A DNA stretch of 64,000 bases. Source: Tautonia rosea (GTDB lineage Bacteria; Planctomycetota; Planctomycetia; Isosphaerales; Isosphaeraceae). Made by a program: the position numbers and the translations under genes. Positions 47,546 to 57,454 of the stretch are shown here, piece by piece. The stretch spans positions 250,001 through 314,000 of the forward strand of contig NZ_JABBYO010000008.1 in the NCBI RefSeq assembly GCF_012958305.1, written 5' to 3'. Below the pieces are notes generated by a model. It was not told the origin of the DNA, did not search any database, and saw nothing but the letters and a program-made list of their open reading frames with translations. How positions within the stretch are numbered: position 1 is the first letter of the stretch; each line of letters opens with the position of its first letter.

Positions 47546-48151
47546 GTGCGCAGGAACTACGTGCTCATTGACTACGAGAACGTCCAGCCCGAGTCGTTGT
47601 ATGGGCTCGACGCCGAACACTTCAGGGTGCTCCTGTTCGTGGGGGCCAATCAGACGAAGGTCTCGTTCGAGATCGCCGAGGGGATGCAGCGTCTCGGGGC
47701 ACGCGCCCAGTACATCAAGATGGCGGGCAGTGGGGCGAACGCGCTGGATTTCCATATCGCTTTCTACATCGGTTCTCTTGCGGCCAATGATCCCACGGCC
47801 TTCTTTCACATCATCTCCAAGGATACGGGATTCGATCCCCTGGTCCAGCATCTGAAGACCAAGAAGGTGTGCATTGCTCGATCGAAGGCGATTGAAACCA
47901 TCCCCCTGTTGAAGGTGGCGAACTCGAAGACGCTTCCCGATCGGGTCGCGGTCCTGGTCGCCGATCTGAAGAAGCGGGGCACAGCCAGGCCGAAACTGGT
48001 CAAGACGCTGACGAACACCGTGGCTGCCGTCTTCCAAAAGCAACTGGAAGAAAAGGATGTTTCCGAATTGATCGGCGAATTGCAGCGACTTGGTTTTGTC
48101 AGCATCCACGAGGAGAGGGTTTCTTATGCGTTGTCGGAAGGGGATCTCTGA
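47546..48151 (+). CDS. NYN/PIN-like nuclease with C-terminal helical domain
   Basis: 201 residues from GTG 47546. NYN/PIN catalytic acids: YVLIDYENVQPE at the N-terminus, NALDFHIAFYIG in the middle, HIISKDTGFDPLVQHL. The last ~70 residues (ARPKLVKTLTNTVAAVF, ELIGELQRLGFVSIHEERVSYAL) resemble a small winged-helix/OST-HTH-type nucleic-acid-binding domain. It is probably an RNase or ssDNA/RNA processing enzyme. No partner antitoxin is visible. Confidence 0.85.
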   Translation: MRRNYVLIDYENVQPESLYGLDAEHFRVLLFVGANQTKVSFEIAEGMQRLGARAQYIKMAGSGANALDFHIAFYIGSLAANDPTAFFHIISKDTGFDPLVQHLKTKKVCIARSKAIETIPLLKVANSKTLPDRVAVLVADLKKRGTARPKLVKTLTNTVAAVFQKQLEEKDVSELIGELQRLGFVSIHEERVSYALSEGDL

Positions 48152-48422
48152 TTGCTTTGCTGGCTTCTGGTGTCATCAATACGCTGACCATAAGTCGTGG
48201 TGTGGTCTGACCTGATCTGGCCTGGCCGGGGTTTCAAGGGAGAAACTCGGGTCAGAGCCGGAACCTCGGGTGCTCCGGAACAGGCGGCGAGGTGGTACAA
48301 TGGGAGTCTCTATCGAGACGGCTTCGGATCGCGAGGGGAGGGGCGACACTCGCCGGGCCCTCGGCCTTCGGGATCGCGAGGGGATTGAGGGGAATGAACC
48401 TTCCGCATCGGGTCCAACAGCC

Positions 48423-49301
48423 ATGAGTACTCCGCAAAGCGACACCCAGGAACCCGCCTTCGTCATCGACGCCACCCGGGAGGGCTTCGAGCAAGAGGTG
48501 ATCGAGCGGTCGAAGTCGGTGCCTGTCGTGGTCGACTTCTGGGCCGAGTGGTGCGGGCCGTGCCGGAGGCTCGGCCCGTTGCTGGAAAAGCTAGCGCACG
48601 AGTATGCAGGGAAGTTCATCCTGGTAAAAGCCGATACGGAGCAACTGGGGGACATCGCCTCGGCCTTTGGCGTGCAGGGAATTCCGGCGGTCTTCGGCCT
48701 GAGGGACGGGCAGATCGTCGACGGATTCGTCGGCTTGCAGTCCGAGGCCGTGATTCGAGACTTTCTCAACCGCCTCCTGCCGACACCATCGCAGACACTT
48801 GCCGCCGAGGCCGCCGCGCTCGAAGCCTCCGATGCGCCCTCGGCCGAGGCGAAGTACCGCGAGGCGCTGGAACTGGACCCGAAAGAGGTGAAGGCGAAAA
48901 TCGGCCTGGCCCGCGTGCTCGAAGCGCAGGGCAAAACCGATGAGGCCGCCACCCTGATCACCCAGCTCGAAGGCCGGGGTTACCTCGAACCCGAGGCCGA
49001 GGCCGTCAAGGCTCGCCTCGCCCTCGACGCCGCCGCGGCCGACGCCGGCGACCTCTCCTCGGCCCGCGCCGAGGCCGAGGCCAACCCCGACGACCTGCAC
49101 GCCCGCTTCCGCCTGGCCGAGGCCCTCGCCGCCTCCGGCCAGAACGAGGAGGCGCTGGCGGTGTGCCTCGACCTCGTTGAGCGCGACCGCCACGGCGTCG
49201 GCGAGCAGGCAAGGCAGACGATGCTCGCGGTCTTCAACCTGCTGCCCGCCGACGACCCGATCGCCACCGAGTACCGCCGGAAGCTGTCGTTCGTGCTCTG
49301 A
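48423..49301 (+). CDS. thioredoxin-TPR protein (YbbN/CnoX-like)
   Basis: 292 residues from ATG 48423. Thioredoxin fold with catalytic WCGPC (Cys44, Cys47) and the cis-Pro in GIPAVFG; then tetratricopeptide-like helices (EAKYREALELDPKEVKAKIGLARVLEAQGKTDEAA; DLHARFRLAEALAASGQNEEALAV). E. coli YbbN/CnoX has 284 residues but lost the active Cys pair; here both are kept. It should be a cytoplasmic redox chaperone protecting proteins from oxidation. Confidence 0.93.
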   Translation: MSTPQSDTQEPAFVIDATREGFEQEVIERSKSVPVVVDFWAEWCGPCRRLGPLLEKLAHEYAGKFILVKADTEQLGDIASAFGVQGIPAVFGLRDGQIVDGFVGLQSEAVIRDFLNRLLPTPSQTLAAEAAALEASDAPSAEAKYREALELDPKEVKAKIGLARVLEAQGKTDEAATLITQLEGRGYLEPEAEAVKARLALDAAAADAGDLSSARAEAEANPDDLHARFRLAEALAASGQNEEALAVCLDLVERDRHGVGEQARQTMLAVFNLLPADDPIATEYRRKLSFVL

Positions 49302-49325
49302 TGCGAACCGACGGAGCCGGACCCG

Positions 49326-49850
49326 ATGGACGACCCGATGCCGGTGGGAGACCCCCCTCAAACGTCCCTGCGACGGCTCGGCCTGGCGGTGTTTCCCCTG
49401 GGGGTTGTCCTGCTGGGGATGGCCTGGGGGCGGATCGCGTCGATCTGGATCCTCTCGGATCGGCCCGAGGGGATCGTGACGGCCTGGGGGATTGCCGCGG
49501 GGGCGGCCACCGCGATGATGATCGCCCTCGCGATCGGATCGGTGGGCCGTCGCCGACGTCACCGGGCCTGGAGGCTGATCGCACTGCGATGCATCCTGAC
49601 TGCCGTCATGCTGGCCCTGATCGTGCTCGATCCCTTCGTCTCGATGCCAAGAGGAGATCGATCTGTCGTGGTTGTTGCCACGGCGATCATCGTGCCGATG
49701 GCCGTCTGCCTCTGGGCGTTCCTCCGGGAGGGATCGGTGGCAAGCACCCTGGCGCTTTCGGTGTTCATCGCCGCGTCGGCCGCCTGCATCTTCTTCAATC
49801 TCAGCTTCCGAGGGATCGGGATCGGGTTCTTCTCGCGATGGAACATCTAG
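49326..49850 (+). CDS. hypothetical integral membrane protein
   Basis: 174 residues, 24 bases after the thioredoxin-TPR gene and perhaps co-transcribed. About five hydrophobic segments (LGLAVFPLGVVLLGMAWGRI; WGIAAGAATAMMIALAI; AVMLALIVLDPF; VVVVATAIIVPMAVCLWAFL; LALSVFIAASAACIFFNL). No motif recognised. Confidence 0.65.
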   Translation: MDDPMPVGDPPQTSLRRLGLAVFPLGVVLLGMAWGRIASIWILSDRPEGIVTAWGIAAGAATAMMIALAIGSVGRRRRHRAWRLIALRCILTAVMLALIVLDPFVSMPRGDRSVVVVATAIIVPMAVCLWAFLREGSVASTLALSVFIAASAACIFFNLSFRGIGIGFFSRWNI

Positions 49851-49935
49851 GGGGCTCTCGGTCCAGCGCCGACCGGGTGCCACCGTCGGGCGATTGACGA
49901 TCTGAAGAAACGGCACGCACCGGCTCCGGGCCTCG

Positions 49936-51012
49936 TCACGGGGTATCCCGAGGGCCGATAGCCAGCCGCTCGACCTGCCCGGCCTCCGTCGGGTCGTAGC
50001 CGGGCAACTCCGCCAGCAGCCTCCGGTAGGGCGCGGAACGGACGACGCGGATGAGCGCCTGGATGCGGGGGTCGTCCTCCCAGCGCCGAGGGAAGCAGAG
50101 GTCGTAGCCCTCCACGCGGACCCCAAGGAACTGCAAGCCCGCCTCCTCGCCGGTCAGACGCAGGCAGACGCCCGCCTCGGCCCATCCGCAGCGGATCGCC
50201 TCGGCGACGCCCCGGTGGTCGTAGGCCAGCCGCCGGGGGGCGGGCCTGCCCGCCAGGACCTCGTCGAGGCACCGGCGGGCCCCCGAGCCGGTCTCGCGTC
50301 CGACCCAGGTCAGTTTCGATCCCAGGGTCGACCGCACCGATCGGGCGGCAACGCCGGGGGCCAACGCCACCCCCTCTTCCCATCGGGCGACCCGTAACAG
50401 GGTAACGTCATCGGACACGAGCTGACGGACCGCCTCGGCGTTGCCGCCGTCCTCCTCGGCGGCCGCCAGGTGCACCCCGGCGACGTGGACGAGGCCGGCC
50501 TGCAAGAGCGCGAGGGCCTTGCCGCTGGATCGGGGGAGCACCAGCAGGCGATCGCCGGTCGTCCGGGCATAGATGTCGGCCAGCAGGCCGACGGCGGGAT
50601 CGCAGCAGGCCAGCACCAGGGTCCGCCTCGGGTCCTCGTCGTCCTCGGTCAGGTGGCCTCCCCGGGAGATGCCGTCGTGGGCGACGAACCCCATCGGCGA
50701 GGCCTCGACCGGGTAGAGCAAGGTCCGGCCCCCGACCTCCGCCCTCCAAAAGCGGCACGGATCGCGGCCGGGTGGCCAGGCCCATTCCGGCCCCCCCGGC
50801 GGCTCCGCGACGCCGAAGAGCTCCTCGACGGTGCAGCCGAGGGCATACGCCAGCGATAACGCCGCCGCGACCGACGGCACGAGCCGGCCCATCTCGACGG
50901 CGCTGACCGCCGTCCGGGAGATGCCGGCACGATCGGCCAGCTCCGCCTGCGACCAGCTCCGCAGCAGGCGTAATGACTTGACGCGGCCGCCCGGTTCGTG
51001 TCTCTTTGTCAT
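49936..51012 (-). CDS. XRE regulator with molybdate-type binding domain
   Basis: 358 residues. N-terminal XRE helix-turn-helix ([31 protein letters not shown], then [15 protein letters not shown]). Residues ~130-350 form a type II periplasmic-binding fold kept in the cytoplasm ([38 protein letters not shown]-like [28 protein letters not shown]), as in COG1910 proteins thought to sense molybdate. A frameshifted molbindin gene lies 1.8 kb away. It diverges from the DUF1559 gene; tandem ATCGTGTCAA repeats fill the gap. Ligand inferred. Confidence 0.85.
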   Translation of the reverse strand: MTKRHEPGGRVKSLRLLRSWSQAELADRAGISRTAVSAVEMGRLVPSVAAALSLAYALGCTVEELFGVAEPPGGPEWAWPPGRDPCRFWRAEVGGRTLLYPVEASPMGFVAHDGISRGGHLTEDDEDPRRTLVLACCDPAVGLLADIYARTTGDRLLVLPRSSGKALALLQAGLVHVAGVHLAAAEEDGGNAEAVRQLVSDDVTLLRVARWEEGVALAPGVAARSVRSTLGSKLTWVGRETGSGARRCLDEVLAGRPAPRRLAYDHRGVAEAIRCGWAEAGVCLRLTGEEAGLQFLGVRVEGYDLCFPRRWEDDPRIQALIRVVRSAPYRRLLAELPGYDPTEAGQVERLAIGPRDTP

Positions 51013-51013
51013 G

Positions 51014-51044
51014 ATCGTGTCAAGTTACGACAGTATCGTGTCAA
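51014..51044. promoter_or_regulatory. tandem direct repeat, candidate XRE operator
   Basis: ATCGTGTCAA at 51014-51023 and 51035-51044: a perfect 10-base direct repeat with a 21-base period, i.e. two helical turns. It overlaps the start region of the XRE regulator and the divergent DUF1559 promoter region. Confidence 0.55.
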
Positions 51045-51073
51045 ATGCCAGCGGGACGCCGGAGGACCGCATC

Positions 51074-52054
51074 ATGAGGGACGGCCGCATCCGACCGGGG
51101 TTCACGCTCATCGAGTTGCTCGTGGTCATTGCGATCATCGGCGTCTTGATCGCCTTGCTCTTGCCTGCCGTGCAGGCCGCCCGAGAGGCGGCCCGCCGCG
51201 CCCAGTGTACCAACAATCTGAAGCAACTCGGCCTGGCCTTGCACCAGTATCACGACGTTCACGGAGTCTTGCCGCCGGCCTCGCAGTCGCCGATCTATAC
51301 CTTCAGCCCTCATGCCCGCGTTTTCCCGTACCTTGAGGCGAACGCCCTGTTCAACGCGATCAACTTCGACCTCGGGCTGCGCTTCAGCGCCAACTCGGGC
51401 GTTCGGCCCGAGAACACCACCGCCACGGCCACGCTCGTCTCTGTCTTCCTCTGCCCGAGCGACGGCGGCGGCTCGCTGGTCATCGATCCGCAGTACCGGC
51501 CGACGAATTACGTGGCCAACTCGGGCTCGGGCAGGGGAGACGCCGGCTCGTTCTTCCCGCCCCATGCCGACGGCGTCGTCCTTGCACAATTCGTCGTCCC
51601 CTTCGCGCAGATCCGCGACGGCCTGTCGCAGACGGCCCTGATGAGCGAGTCGATCATCGGCTCGGGATCGGTCTCCGCGGCCGGGCTGGGGGATCGCCAG
51701 GTCCAGTACATCCACCTCGGCACCGAGATGCCGCCGACGAACCTGCCGTCGCCCGACCGTTGCGGCTTTCCCTCCACCTTACCCTGGGCGGGAGACCGCA
51801 ACGCCGCCTGGGCCCTCGGCCGGATGGACTCCACCCTGTACAACCATATGCTCATGCCGAACGACGATCGCCCGGACTGCATCCACACGCACCGCCGGGG
51901 CTGGAAGGCCTCTCGCAGCTTCCACCCGGGCGGCGTGAACCTCCTGTTCTGCGACGGCCATGTCCAGTTCGTCAAGGAGTCGGTCGGCCCCGCCGCCTGG
52001 ACTGCCCTGGCTACCCGAAAGGGTGGCGAGGTCGTCTCGGCCGACGCTTACTGA
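51074..52054 (+). CDS. DUF1559 prepilin-like protein
   Basis: 326 residues from ATG 51074, with GGAGGA upstream. Type IV prepilin N-terminus ([27 protein letters not shown]) with the Gly-Phe peptidase site and Glu5. The conserved block [27 protein letters not shown] and the C-terminal [21 protein letters not shown] are the planctomycete SBP_bac_10/DUF1559 marks. Probably anchored outside the inner membrane by pseudopilin processing. Extremely expanded family in planctomycetes; function unknown. Confidence 0.96.
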   Translation: MRDGRIRPGFTLIELLVVIAIIGVLIALLLPAVQAAREAARRAQCTNNLKQLGLALHQYHDVHGVLPPASQSPIYTFSPHARVFPYLEANALFNAINFDLGLRFSANSGVRPENTTATATLVSVFLCPSDGGGSLVIDPQYRPTNYVANSGSGRGDAGSFFPPHADGVVLAQFVVPFAQIRDGLSQTALMSESIIGSGSVSAAGLGDRQVQYIHLGTEMPPTNLPSPDRCGFPSTLPWAGDRNAAWALGRMDSTLYNHMLMPNDDRPDCIHTHRRGWKASRSFHPGGVNLLFCDGHVQFVKESVGPAAWTALATRKGGEVVSADAY

Positions 52055-52080
52055 CCGACCCTCGGAGCACGGATCGAACG

Positions 52081-52806
52081 ATGAACACACTTCCGACACT
52101 GATCGCCGCGCTGGCTCTCGTGATTCCCCCGGACGGCGACAGCGGCTTCTGGGTCCGGCATGTCGGGGACCGAAGGACCATGCTTGGCCAGGGCGACCTC
52201 TCCGCCCACATCCACCTGAGCGACCTCGCCAACGTCCCGCACCTGTACGCCCTGGGACCAGTCGTCGGGCTCAAGGGAGAGATCACCATCATCGACTCCG
52301 AGCCAACGATTGCCGTGTTGCGCAATGGGCAACCGGAGACGTCGTCGACCTTCAACCTTGGCGCCTGCTTCCTGGCCTTTGCCCAGGTCCCCGCCTGGCA
52401 TCGAATCGAAACGACCACCCAACTCGACGGCTTTATATCTATCGCCGCTCAGGTCGAGGCCGTGGCGACCGAGCTGGGCCTGGACCTCGATGGTCCCCTA
52501 CCATTTCTCATCGAGGGCAATTGCGATCAGCTAACCTATCATATCATGTTTAAGAACGGCGATCGTCCTCACAACGAACAGGAGCACCGCAAGGCGAAGC
52601 ACGTCTTCGACGCGAGTGGCCAACGGGTACAGGTCGTCGGCTTCTTCGCCCGGCGAGGAGGCGAGACCTTCATGGGGCCCGGCCAGGTCGTCCACATGCA
52701 CTTCCGGCTGCCCGACGGCTCCCAATCGGGCCACGTGGACGAAATTACCTTTCCGGACGGGGCGATCCTCTCGCTCCCAGCCGTTGTTTCGTCTCGAAGA
52801 CGTTGA
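52081..52806 (+). CDS. acetolactate decarboxylase-like protein
   Basis: 241 residues, ATG 52081, 26 bases after the DUF1559 stop. Family marks: LYALGPVVGLKGEITIIDS (catalytic Glu), NCDQLTYHIMF, and QVVHMHFRLPDGSQSGHVDEI, in which HMH plus GHV match the three zinc ligands of AlsD. AlsD converts acetolactate to acetoin. A short hydrophobic N-terminus hints at export, which is unusual for that enzyme. No acetolactate synthase is near; the substrate may differ. Confidence 0.75.
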   Translation: MNTLPTLIAALALVIPPDGDSGFWVRHVGDRRTMLGQGDLSAHIHLSDLANVPHLYALGPVVGLKGEITIIDSEPTIAVLRNGQPETSSTFNLGACFLAFAQVPAWHRIETTTQLDGFISIAAQVEAVATELGLDLDGPLPFLIEGNCDQLTYHIMFKNGDRPHNEQEHRKAKHVFDASGQRVQVVGFFARRGGETFMGPGQVVHMHFRLPDGSQSGHVDEITFPDGAILSLPAVVSSRRR

Positions 52807-52831
52807 GGAAAACGGAAGGAAGAGGCCAAGG

Positions 52832-53033
52832 CTGAGCGCCCGCAACCAACTGCCTGCGGTCGTAAACGACGTGAAGCTCGGCGACGTGATAGCCGAGGTC
52901 CTCAGGAATGTCTCCGGCGTCTGAGGTCGTGGCCGCGATCACCCGAGGCTCGGCCGATCGCCTGGGCCTTCAGGTGGGAGACCACCTCAACGCGGTCATC
53001 ACGTCGACCGAGGTCATGATCGACATGTCATGA
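52832..53033 (+). pseudogene. molbindin (TOBE domain), frameshifted
   Basis: From CTG 52832 the frame reads LSARNQLPAVVNDVKLGDVI and AEVLRNVSG and then meets TGA. A one-base shift near 52915-52925 restores EVVAAITRGSADRLGLQVGD then STEVMIDM up to TGA 53033. This is a complete ~67-residue TOBE/Mop molybdate-binding domain (SARNQL...V..G..AEV; VAAITR.S...LGL..GD...A.IK.TEV). The start is CTG; an ancestral ATG may also have been lost. It is near the molybdate-type XRE regulator. Confidence 0.8.
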
Positions 53034-53206
53034 TCGGTCTGCCCAAGATCATCGGCGTCTCGGGAATTGGCGTCGCCAAGACCGGCGTCCGAGGGACTCG
53101 ACCCCCAACCGGGTGCCATTGCCGGGGCGGTTGACGATAGAATGGAGGGCACAATTGCCGTCTCCGCGTTCCAGTAACCGCCATTCCCTCCGCTGTGCAG
53201 CCGTTG

Positions 53207-54496
53207 ATGATGAGCCAATCACCGCTCCGCGATGCAATCACCCGCGGCCTTGAGCCCGGATCAAACCTCGCCGCGTCGATCCACGAGCTGGGGGATTACC
53301 CCCTGCGCACCGCCGACGATGCCCAGGCCCTGTGCGAGGCTCTCGACCGCCTTCCTCCTGAACCCGATCCGGACGACCAGACAACCCGGTCCCCCCTGCA
53401 TGCCGTGCTCGGAATCTTGCAAGGGATCGAGACGCGAGAAGCCTACGAGGTCATCGCCGAGCGGGGGATCCCTCGGCTGGTGGCGATCGTGACCGCTCTG
53501 TTGCGATCCCCCGAGGCATCCACCCCCTCGCGGCGCGAGGTCATCGCCTTCGCCCTGAAGGTCCTCGGCCTCTATCGCGTGCCCGAGGCGATCGACCCGA
53601 TTGCCGAGGCCGCCCGCCGTCCCGGCGTCGACGAGGCCTTCCTCTGGGAAGTCATCTTCCGGACCTTCGACGCGCAGCACCCCCTCCGGTTGACCCTTTG
53701 CGACCGCCTGCGCGAACCGCTTCCCTCCGGCTTCGCGGGGATCACCTATCTCGACTTCGCCAACACCCTGGCCCGCGAAGGGTTCATTGATGATCACCCG
53801 TTTGACTCACCCGAAGGAATCGATCGGCTGGTCGGCTTGCTGAGGAACTCCGACCCGGAATCCTTTTCCCAGGCTCAGAGCGCCGCGGCGGCCTTGCCGT
53901 TTCTCGACCCGAGCGCCAGGCAGCCCTTGATGGCCCTGGCGATGGACCACCCCTCGACCGGCGTGCAGATGGAAGGGGCCTGGGCCGCGGCGAAGCTCGG
54001 CAGCGAGGCGGGCATTCGCTTCCTCGGTCGGCTCTGCATGGACGTCAACCACAGCCTTCAGGCCCGGCTCTATTTACAGGAGCTGGACCGGCACGAGGCC
54101 GTTCCCCCCCGCGCCCACGAGCCGAACTTCGAGGCAATGGCCAAGATGGTCGACTGGCTCGGGCACCCGATGGAGTTCGGCCGTCCTCCCGACGAAATTT
54201 CCCTGTTCGACACGCGGGAACTGCTCTGGCCGCCGGCCAACGACATGAAACGGCTCTGGCTCTTTCACTACCGATACCACCCGACCGCACCCGATCAGCC
54301 CGCCACCGAAGGGGTCGGCCTCGTCGGCTCGATCACCTTCTCCCTGTTCGGGGAAACATCGCCGAGCATGACCCCGGAAAACATCTACGCGCTTCACTGT
54401 TGCTGGGAGCTTGCCGTCGAAGACGACCCGAGGGCCCCTTCGGCCCGTTCCATCGCCGCCGGCCGAGCCTTGCTCGGCTTCCCTGCGGACGAGTAA
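53207..54496 (+). CDS. HEAT-like repeat hypothetical protein
   Basis: 429 residues from ATG 53207 (frame open from GTG 53195). Predominantly helical with repeated pairs such as REVIAFALKVLGLYRVPEAIDPIAEAARR and ARQPLMALAMDHPSTGVQMEGAWAAAKLGSEAG, a HEAT/armadillo-like superhelix. The C-terminal part (WPPANDMKRLWLFHYRY; GVGLVGSITFSLFGETS) is strand-rich, found in planctomycete HEAT proteins. No enzyme motif. Function unknown. Confidence 0.7.
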   Translation: MMSQSPLRDAITRGLEPGSNLAASIHELGDYPLRTADDAQALCEALDRLPPEPDPDDQTTRSPLHAVLGILQGIETREAYEVIAERGIPRLVAIVTALLRSPEASTPSRREVIAFALKVLGLYRVPEAIDPIAEAARRPGVDEAFLWEVIFRTFDAQHPLRLTLCDRLREPLPSGFAGITYLDFANTLAREGFIDDHPFDSPEGIDRLVGLLRNSDPESFSQAQSAAAALPFLDPSARQPLMALAMDHPSTGVQMEGAWAAAKLGSEAGIRFLGRLCMDVNHSLQARLYLQELDRHEAVPPRAHEPNFEAMAKMVDWLGHPMEFGRPPDEISLFDTRELLWPPANDMKRLWLFHYRYHPTAPDQPATEGVGLVGSITFSLFGETSPSMTPENIYALHCCWELAVEDDPRAPSARSIAAGRALLGFPADE

Positions 54497-54553
54497 CGCC
54501 CGCAACCCTCACCCCCACACCACCCGAGGCCGAGCCCGGCCTGAGCGTTCCCC

Positions 54554-56485
54554 ATGACCCCCCCCGATCCGACCGAACCGATTTCCGATCGCGTAAGCCG
54601 ATCCTCAACCGTCATCGCCGTCTTCACCGTGGCCATGATCGCAACGCATCTGGTCTTACGGTTCGGAATCAACACGAGTGCAACCGCTTGGGGGATTCCC
54701 GCCCAGCGCTGGCCCTTGCTGGCCGCCTTGCTCTTTGGCGGTGTCCCTCTGGTCTTGGAACTGCTCTCGAAGATGCTCCGCCGCGAGTTCGGCTCGGACT
54801 TGCTGGCGGGCATCTCGATCATCACGGCGGTCTTGCTCGGGGAATACCTCGCCGGAGCCCTGGTCGTCTTGATGCTCTCCGGCGGCGAGGCGATCGAGGC
54901 CTATGCCGTGCGCAGCGCCTCATCGGTCCTCGAAGCACTCGCAAGGCGAATGCCCTCAATTGCCCACCGCAAAGCCCCCGAGGGCGGCTCGGTGGCCGAT
55001 GTGGCACTCGACGAGGTCGCCGTCGGCGACGAGCTGGTCGTCTTTCCGCACGAGATTTGCCCGGTCGACGGCGAAGTCATCACCGGTCACGGAACCATGG
55101 ATGAATCGTTCCTGACCGGCGAACCGTACCTGATGTCGAAGGCCCCCGGTTCATCGGTGATCTCCGGGGCCATCAACGGCGAGTCGGCCCTGACCATCCG
55201 GGCCGATAAACTAGCCATTGATTCCCGATATGCGAAAATCATGGAGGTGATGCGCGCCTCCGAACAGCGCCGCCCCCGCATTCGACGGCTGGGCGACTCC
55301 CTTGGCGCGCTCTACACTCCCCTCGCCGTGGCCATCGCCCTGCTCGCCTGGCTCCTCAGCGGTGATGCGGTGCGGTTCCTGGCCGTCCTGGTCGTGGCCA
55401 CGCCGTGCCCGCTCTTGATTGGCATTCCGGTCGGCATCATCGGCGCCATCTCGCTGTCGGCACGTCGCGGGATCATCATCAAAGACCCGGCCGTTTTGGA
55501 AGCCATTGATACCTGCCGCACCGCCATCTTCGACAAGACGGGAACCCTCACGTACGGCGCCCCCCGCTTGACGGCAATCGACGTCTCCCCGGTCATGGAT
55601 CTGTCTGAGGACGCCATCCTCCACCTCGTCGCCAGTCTGGAACGCTATTCGAAGCACCCGCTCTCCGGCGCGATTTTGAACGAGGCCCGAGGCCGACTCC
55701 TTGACCTCTCCGACGCCTCGCAGGTCGAGGAGCGCCCCGGCCAGGGCTTGCTCGGATCGGTCGCGGGTCATTCCGTTCGGATTTGTAGACGTAAGCAATT
55801 GCTTGCGCTCGATCCCGAGGCCGAACCCCACCTTCCTCCCATGTCCGGGGGAATGGAGTGCGTGGCTGCGATCGACGACCGCTTCGCCGCCGTCTTCCGC
55901 TTTCGCGACGAGCCGAGGCGCGAGGGTGCCTCGTTCATCGAGCACCTGGGGCCGAAACACCAGTTTGACCGCGTCTTGATCGTCTCCGGCGACCGGGAGT
56001 CGGAGGTCCGCTACCTGGCCGACCGGGTCGGCATCGGCGAGGTTTTCGCCTCGCAAACCCCCGAGCAAAAAGTAGCAATCGTCCGGAACGAGACCTCACG
56101 AGCCCCCACCGTCTTTCTCGGCGACGGCATCAACGACGCCCCCGCCCTGGCCGAGGCGACCGTCGGCATCGCCTTCGGCCAGAACAGCGACATCACGGCC
56201 GAGGCCGCCGGCGCCGTCATCCTCGACACCTCCCTGTCCAAGGTTGACGAGTTCTTTCACATTAGCAAACGTCTGCGACGGATCATCCTCCAGAGTGCCG
56301 TCGGTGGCATGGCCCTGAGCCTCGTCGGCATGATCTTCGCTGCCTTCGGCTATCTCCCCCCCGTGGCCGGGGCGATCGTTCAGGAAGTCATCGACGTACT
56401 CGCCGTTGTGAATGCGTTGCGTGTGGCCTTTCCACCCGTCCATTTGACCGATTTCGATGCCGAACCCGGCGCTTCGGCGAGATGA
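54554..56485 (+). CDS. heavy-metal P-type ATPase
   Basis: 643 residues. TGEPYL phosphatase loop; transmembrane metal site TPCPLL at 283-288 (PCP type rather than CPC, CPH or SPC); DKTGTLTYG with phosphorylated Asp327; SKHPLSGAI (the P1B HP motif); [18 protein letters not shown]. No N-terminal heavy-metal domain. P1B pumps export metals at the expense of ATP; the PCP core does not match a subgroup I can assign. The next gene overlaps it by 4 bases. Confidence 0.93.
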   Translation: MTPPDPTEPISDRVSRSSTVIAVFTVAMIATHLVLRFGINTSATAWGIPAQRWPLLAALLFGGVPLVLELLSKMLRREFGSDLLAGISIITAVLLGEYLAGALVVLMLSGGEAIEAYAVRSASSVLEALARRMPSIAHRKAPEGGSVADVALDEVAVGDELVVFPHEICPVDGEVITGHGTMDESFLTGEPYLMSKAPGSSVISGAINGESALTIRADKLAIDSRYAKIMEVMRASEQRRPRIRRLGDSLGALYTPLAVAIALLAWLLSGDAVRFLAVLVVATPCPLLIGIPVGIIGAISLSARRGIIIKDPAVLEAIDTCRTAIFDKTGTLTYGAPRLTAIDVSPVMDLSEDAILHLVASLERYSKHPLSGAILNEARGRLLDLSDASQVEERPGQGLLGSVAGHSVRICRRKQLLALDPEAEPHLPPMSGGMECVAAIDDRFAAVFRFRDEPRREGASFIEHLGPKHQFDRVLIVSGDRESEVRYLADRVGIGEVFASQTPEQKVAIVRNETSRAPTVFLGDGINDAPALAEATVGIAFGQNSDITAEAAGAVILDTSLSKVDEFFHISKRLRRIILQSAVGGMALSLVGMIFAAFGYLPPVAGAIVQEVIDVLAVVNALRVAFPPVHLTDFDAEPGASAR

Positions 56486-57225
56486 CGATCCTCAATACGC
56501 GATCGCTTCACTCCCAGACGAAGACCTATCAGCCCCTTGAGCCTGTTTATGGCTCGTCATGGACGGACACGGTTCCCGAATCCCATTCCCACATTGATAA
56601 CGGCTCGATCCGTCCTTTCTTCATGCCATCCTTCGAGGGATTCTCATCCCAGATTGATGCCCGCTGTTCCGGACTCGGCGATGATCTGGTCCGCCGATTC
56701 GCCTGCGCCTGCTGCCGACGGATCTGGCACGTGATCGAGGATAATCGGGCTCATCGCGCCCTTGAGGTGGCTGAGCGGTTCGCCTCGGGACGTGCGAGAA
56801 TCGAAGACCTCGACACCGCCCGCGCCGAGGTTGCCGACCTGCTCCAGGTCGCCTGGCACGCCGAGTGGGTGGCGGAGGCCGAGGCCAACTTCTCCTACAA
56901 CCCTCGGTATTGCGAGATCCAGGCTCGCCTTTTTGCGACCCTGGCCGTCTGGTACACCCTCTCGCGGATCATGGCCGCCCCTGAACCGGACGACGTGTTC
57001 TTCCTGACCCCACGCCACAAGCAGAGCAGCTGGTTCTGGGCCGAGGCAACGGTCGAGGCGATCGAGCGGGCCGAGGCACTCCGCTGGTTCGACGAGCAAC
57101 GCCCGGGCGATCCCGATGCCGTCAACGTCTCCAACACGACCGCCCGGATGCACCGGATCGAGGAGCGAAGTGTTCAGTGGACCATCCTGAACCGGATGAT
57201 TGAGCATCGGTCGTCACGCGAGTGA
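56482..57225 (+). CDS. planctomycete '[10 protein letters not shown]' family protein
   Basis: 247 residues, ATG overlapping the ATPase stop by 4 bases. The block [33 protein letters not shown] is common in planctomycete proteins with TIGR02996-like context. Two close Cys pairs may bind metal. The first ~55 residues are Ser/Pro/His-rich and unconserved. Function unknown; coupling with the ATPase may be incidental. Confidence 0.7.
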   Translation: MTILNTRSLHSQTKTYQPLEPVYGSSWTDTVPESHSHIDNGSIRPFFMPSFEGFSSQIDARCSGLGDDLVRRFACACCRRIWHVIEDNRAHRALEVAERFASGRARIEDLDTARAEVADLLQVAWHAEWVAEAEANFSYNPRYCEIQARLFATLAVWYTLSRIMAAPEPDDVFFLTPRHKQSSWFWAEATVEAIERAEALRWFDEQRPGDPDAVNVSNTTARMHRIEERSVQWTILNRMIEHRSSRE

Positions 57226-57454
57226 CGTTCAACGGATTCGATTCCCAGGTCGATCCGAGACCATCGTCCTCAACGGCCATTGCCGGAATCGTGTCCAGAA
57301 TTTACGTGTTTTACGTCGCGATTTGTGCGTAACACGCGTAAGTCGTGCCTCTGCTCTTCGCCTTCCCGGGAACGCCAGGGTGGCGTATGATCCCGCCGCA
57401 AGGAGTTGGGTCTCGATCCGATGCGGCCCGAGATCGGCAAGGGAGGCCACTGTC

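Noticed and set aside
48591-50126. 511-residue minus-strand open frame
   Set aside because: Shadow crossing three genes; no coherent fold.
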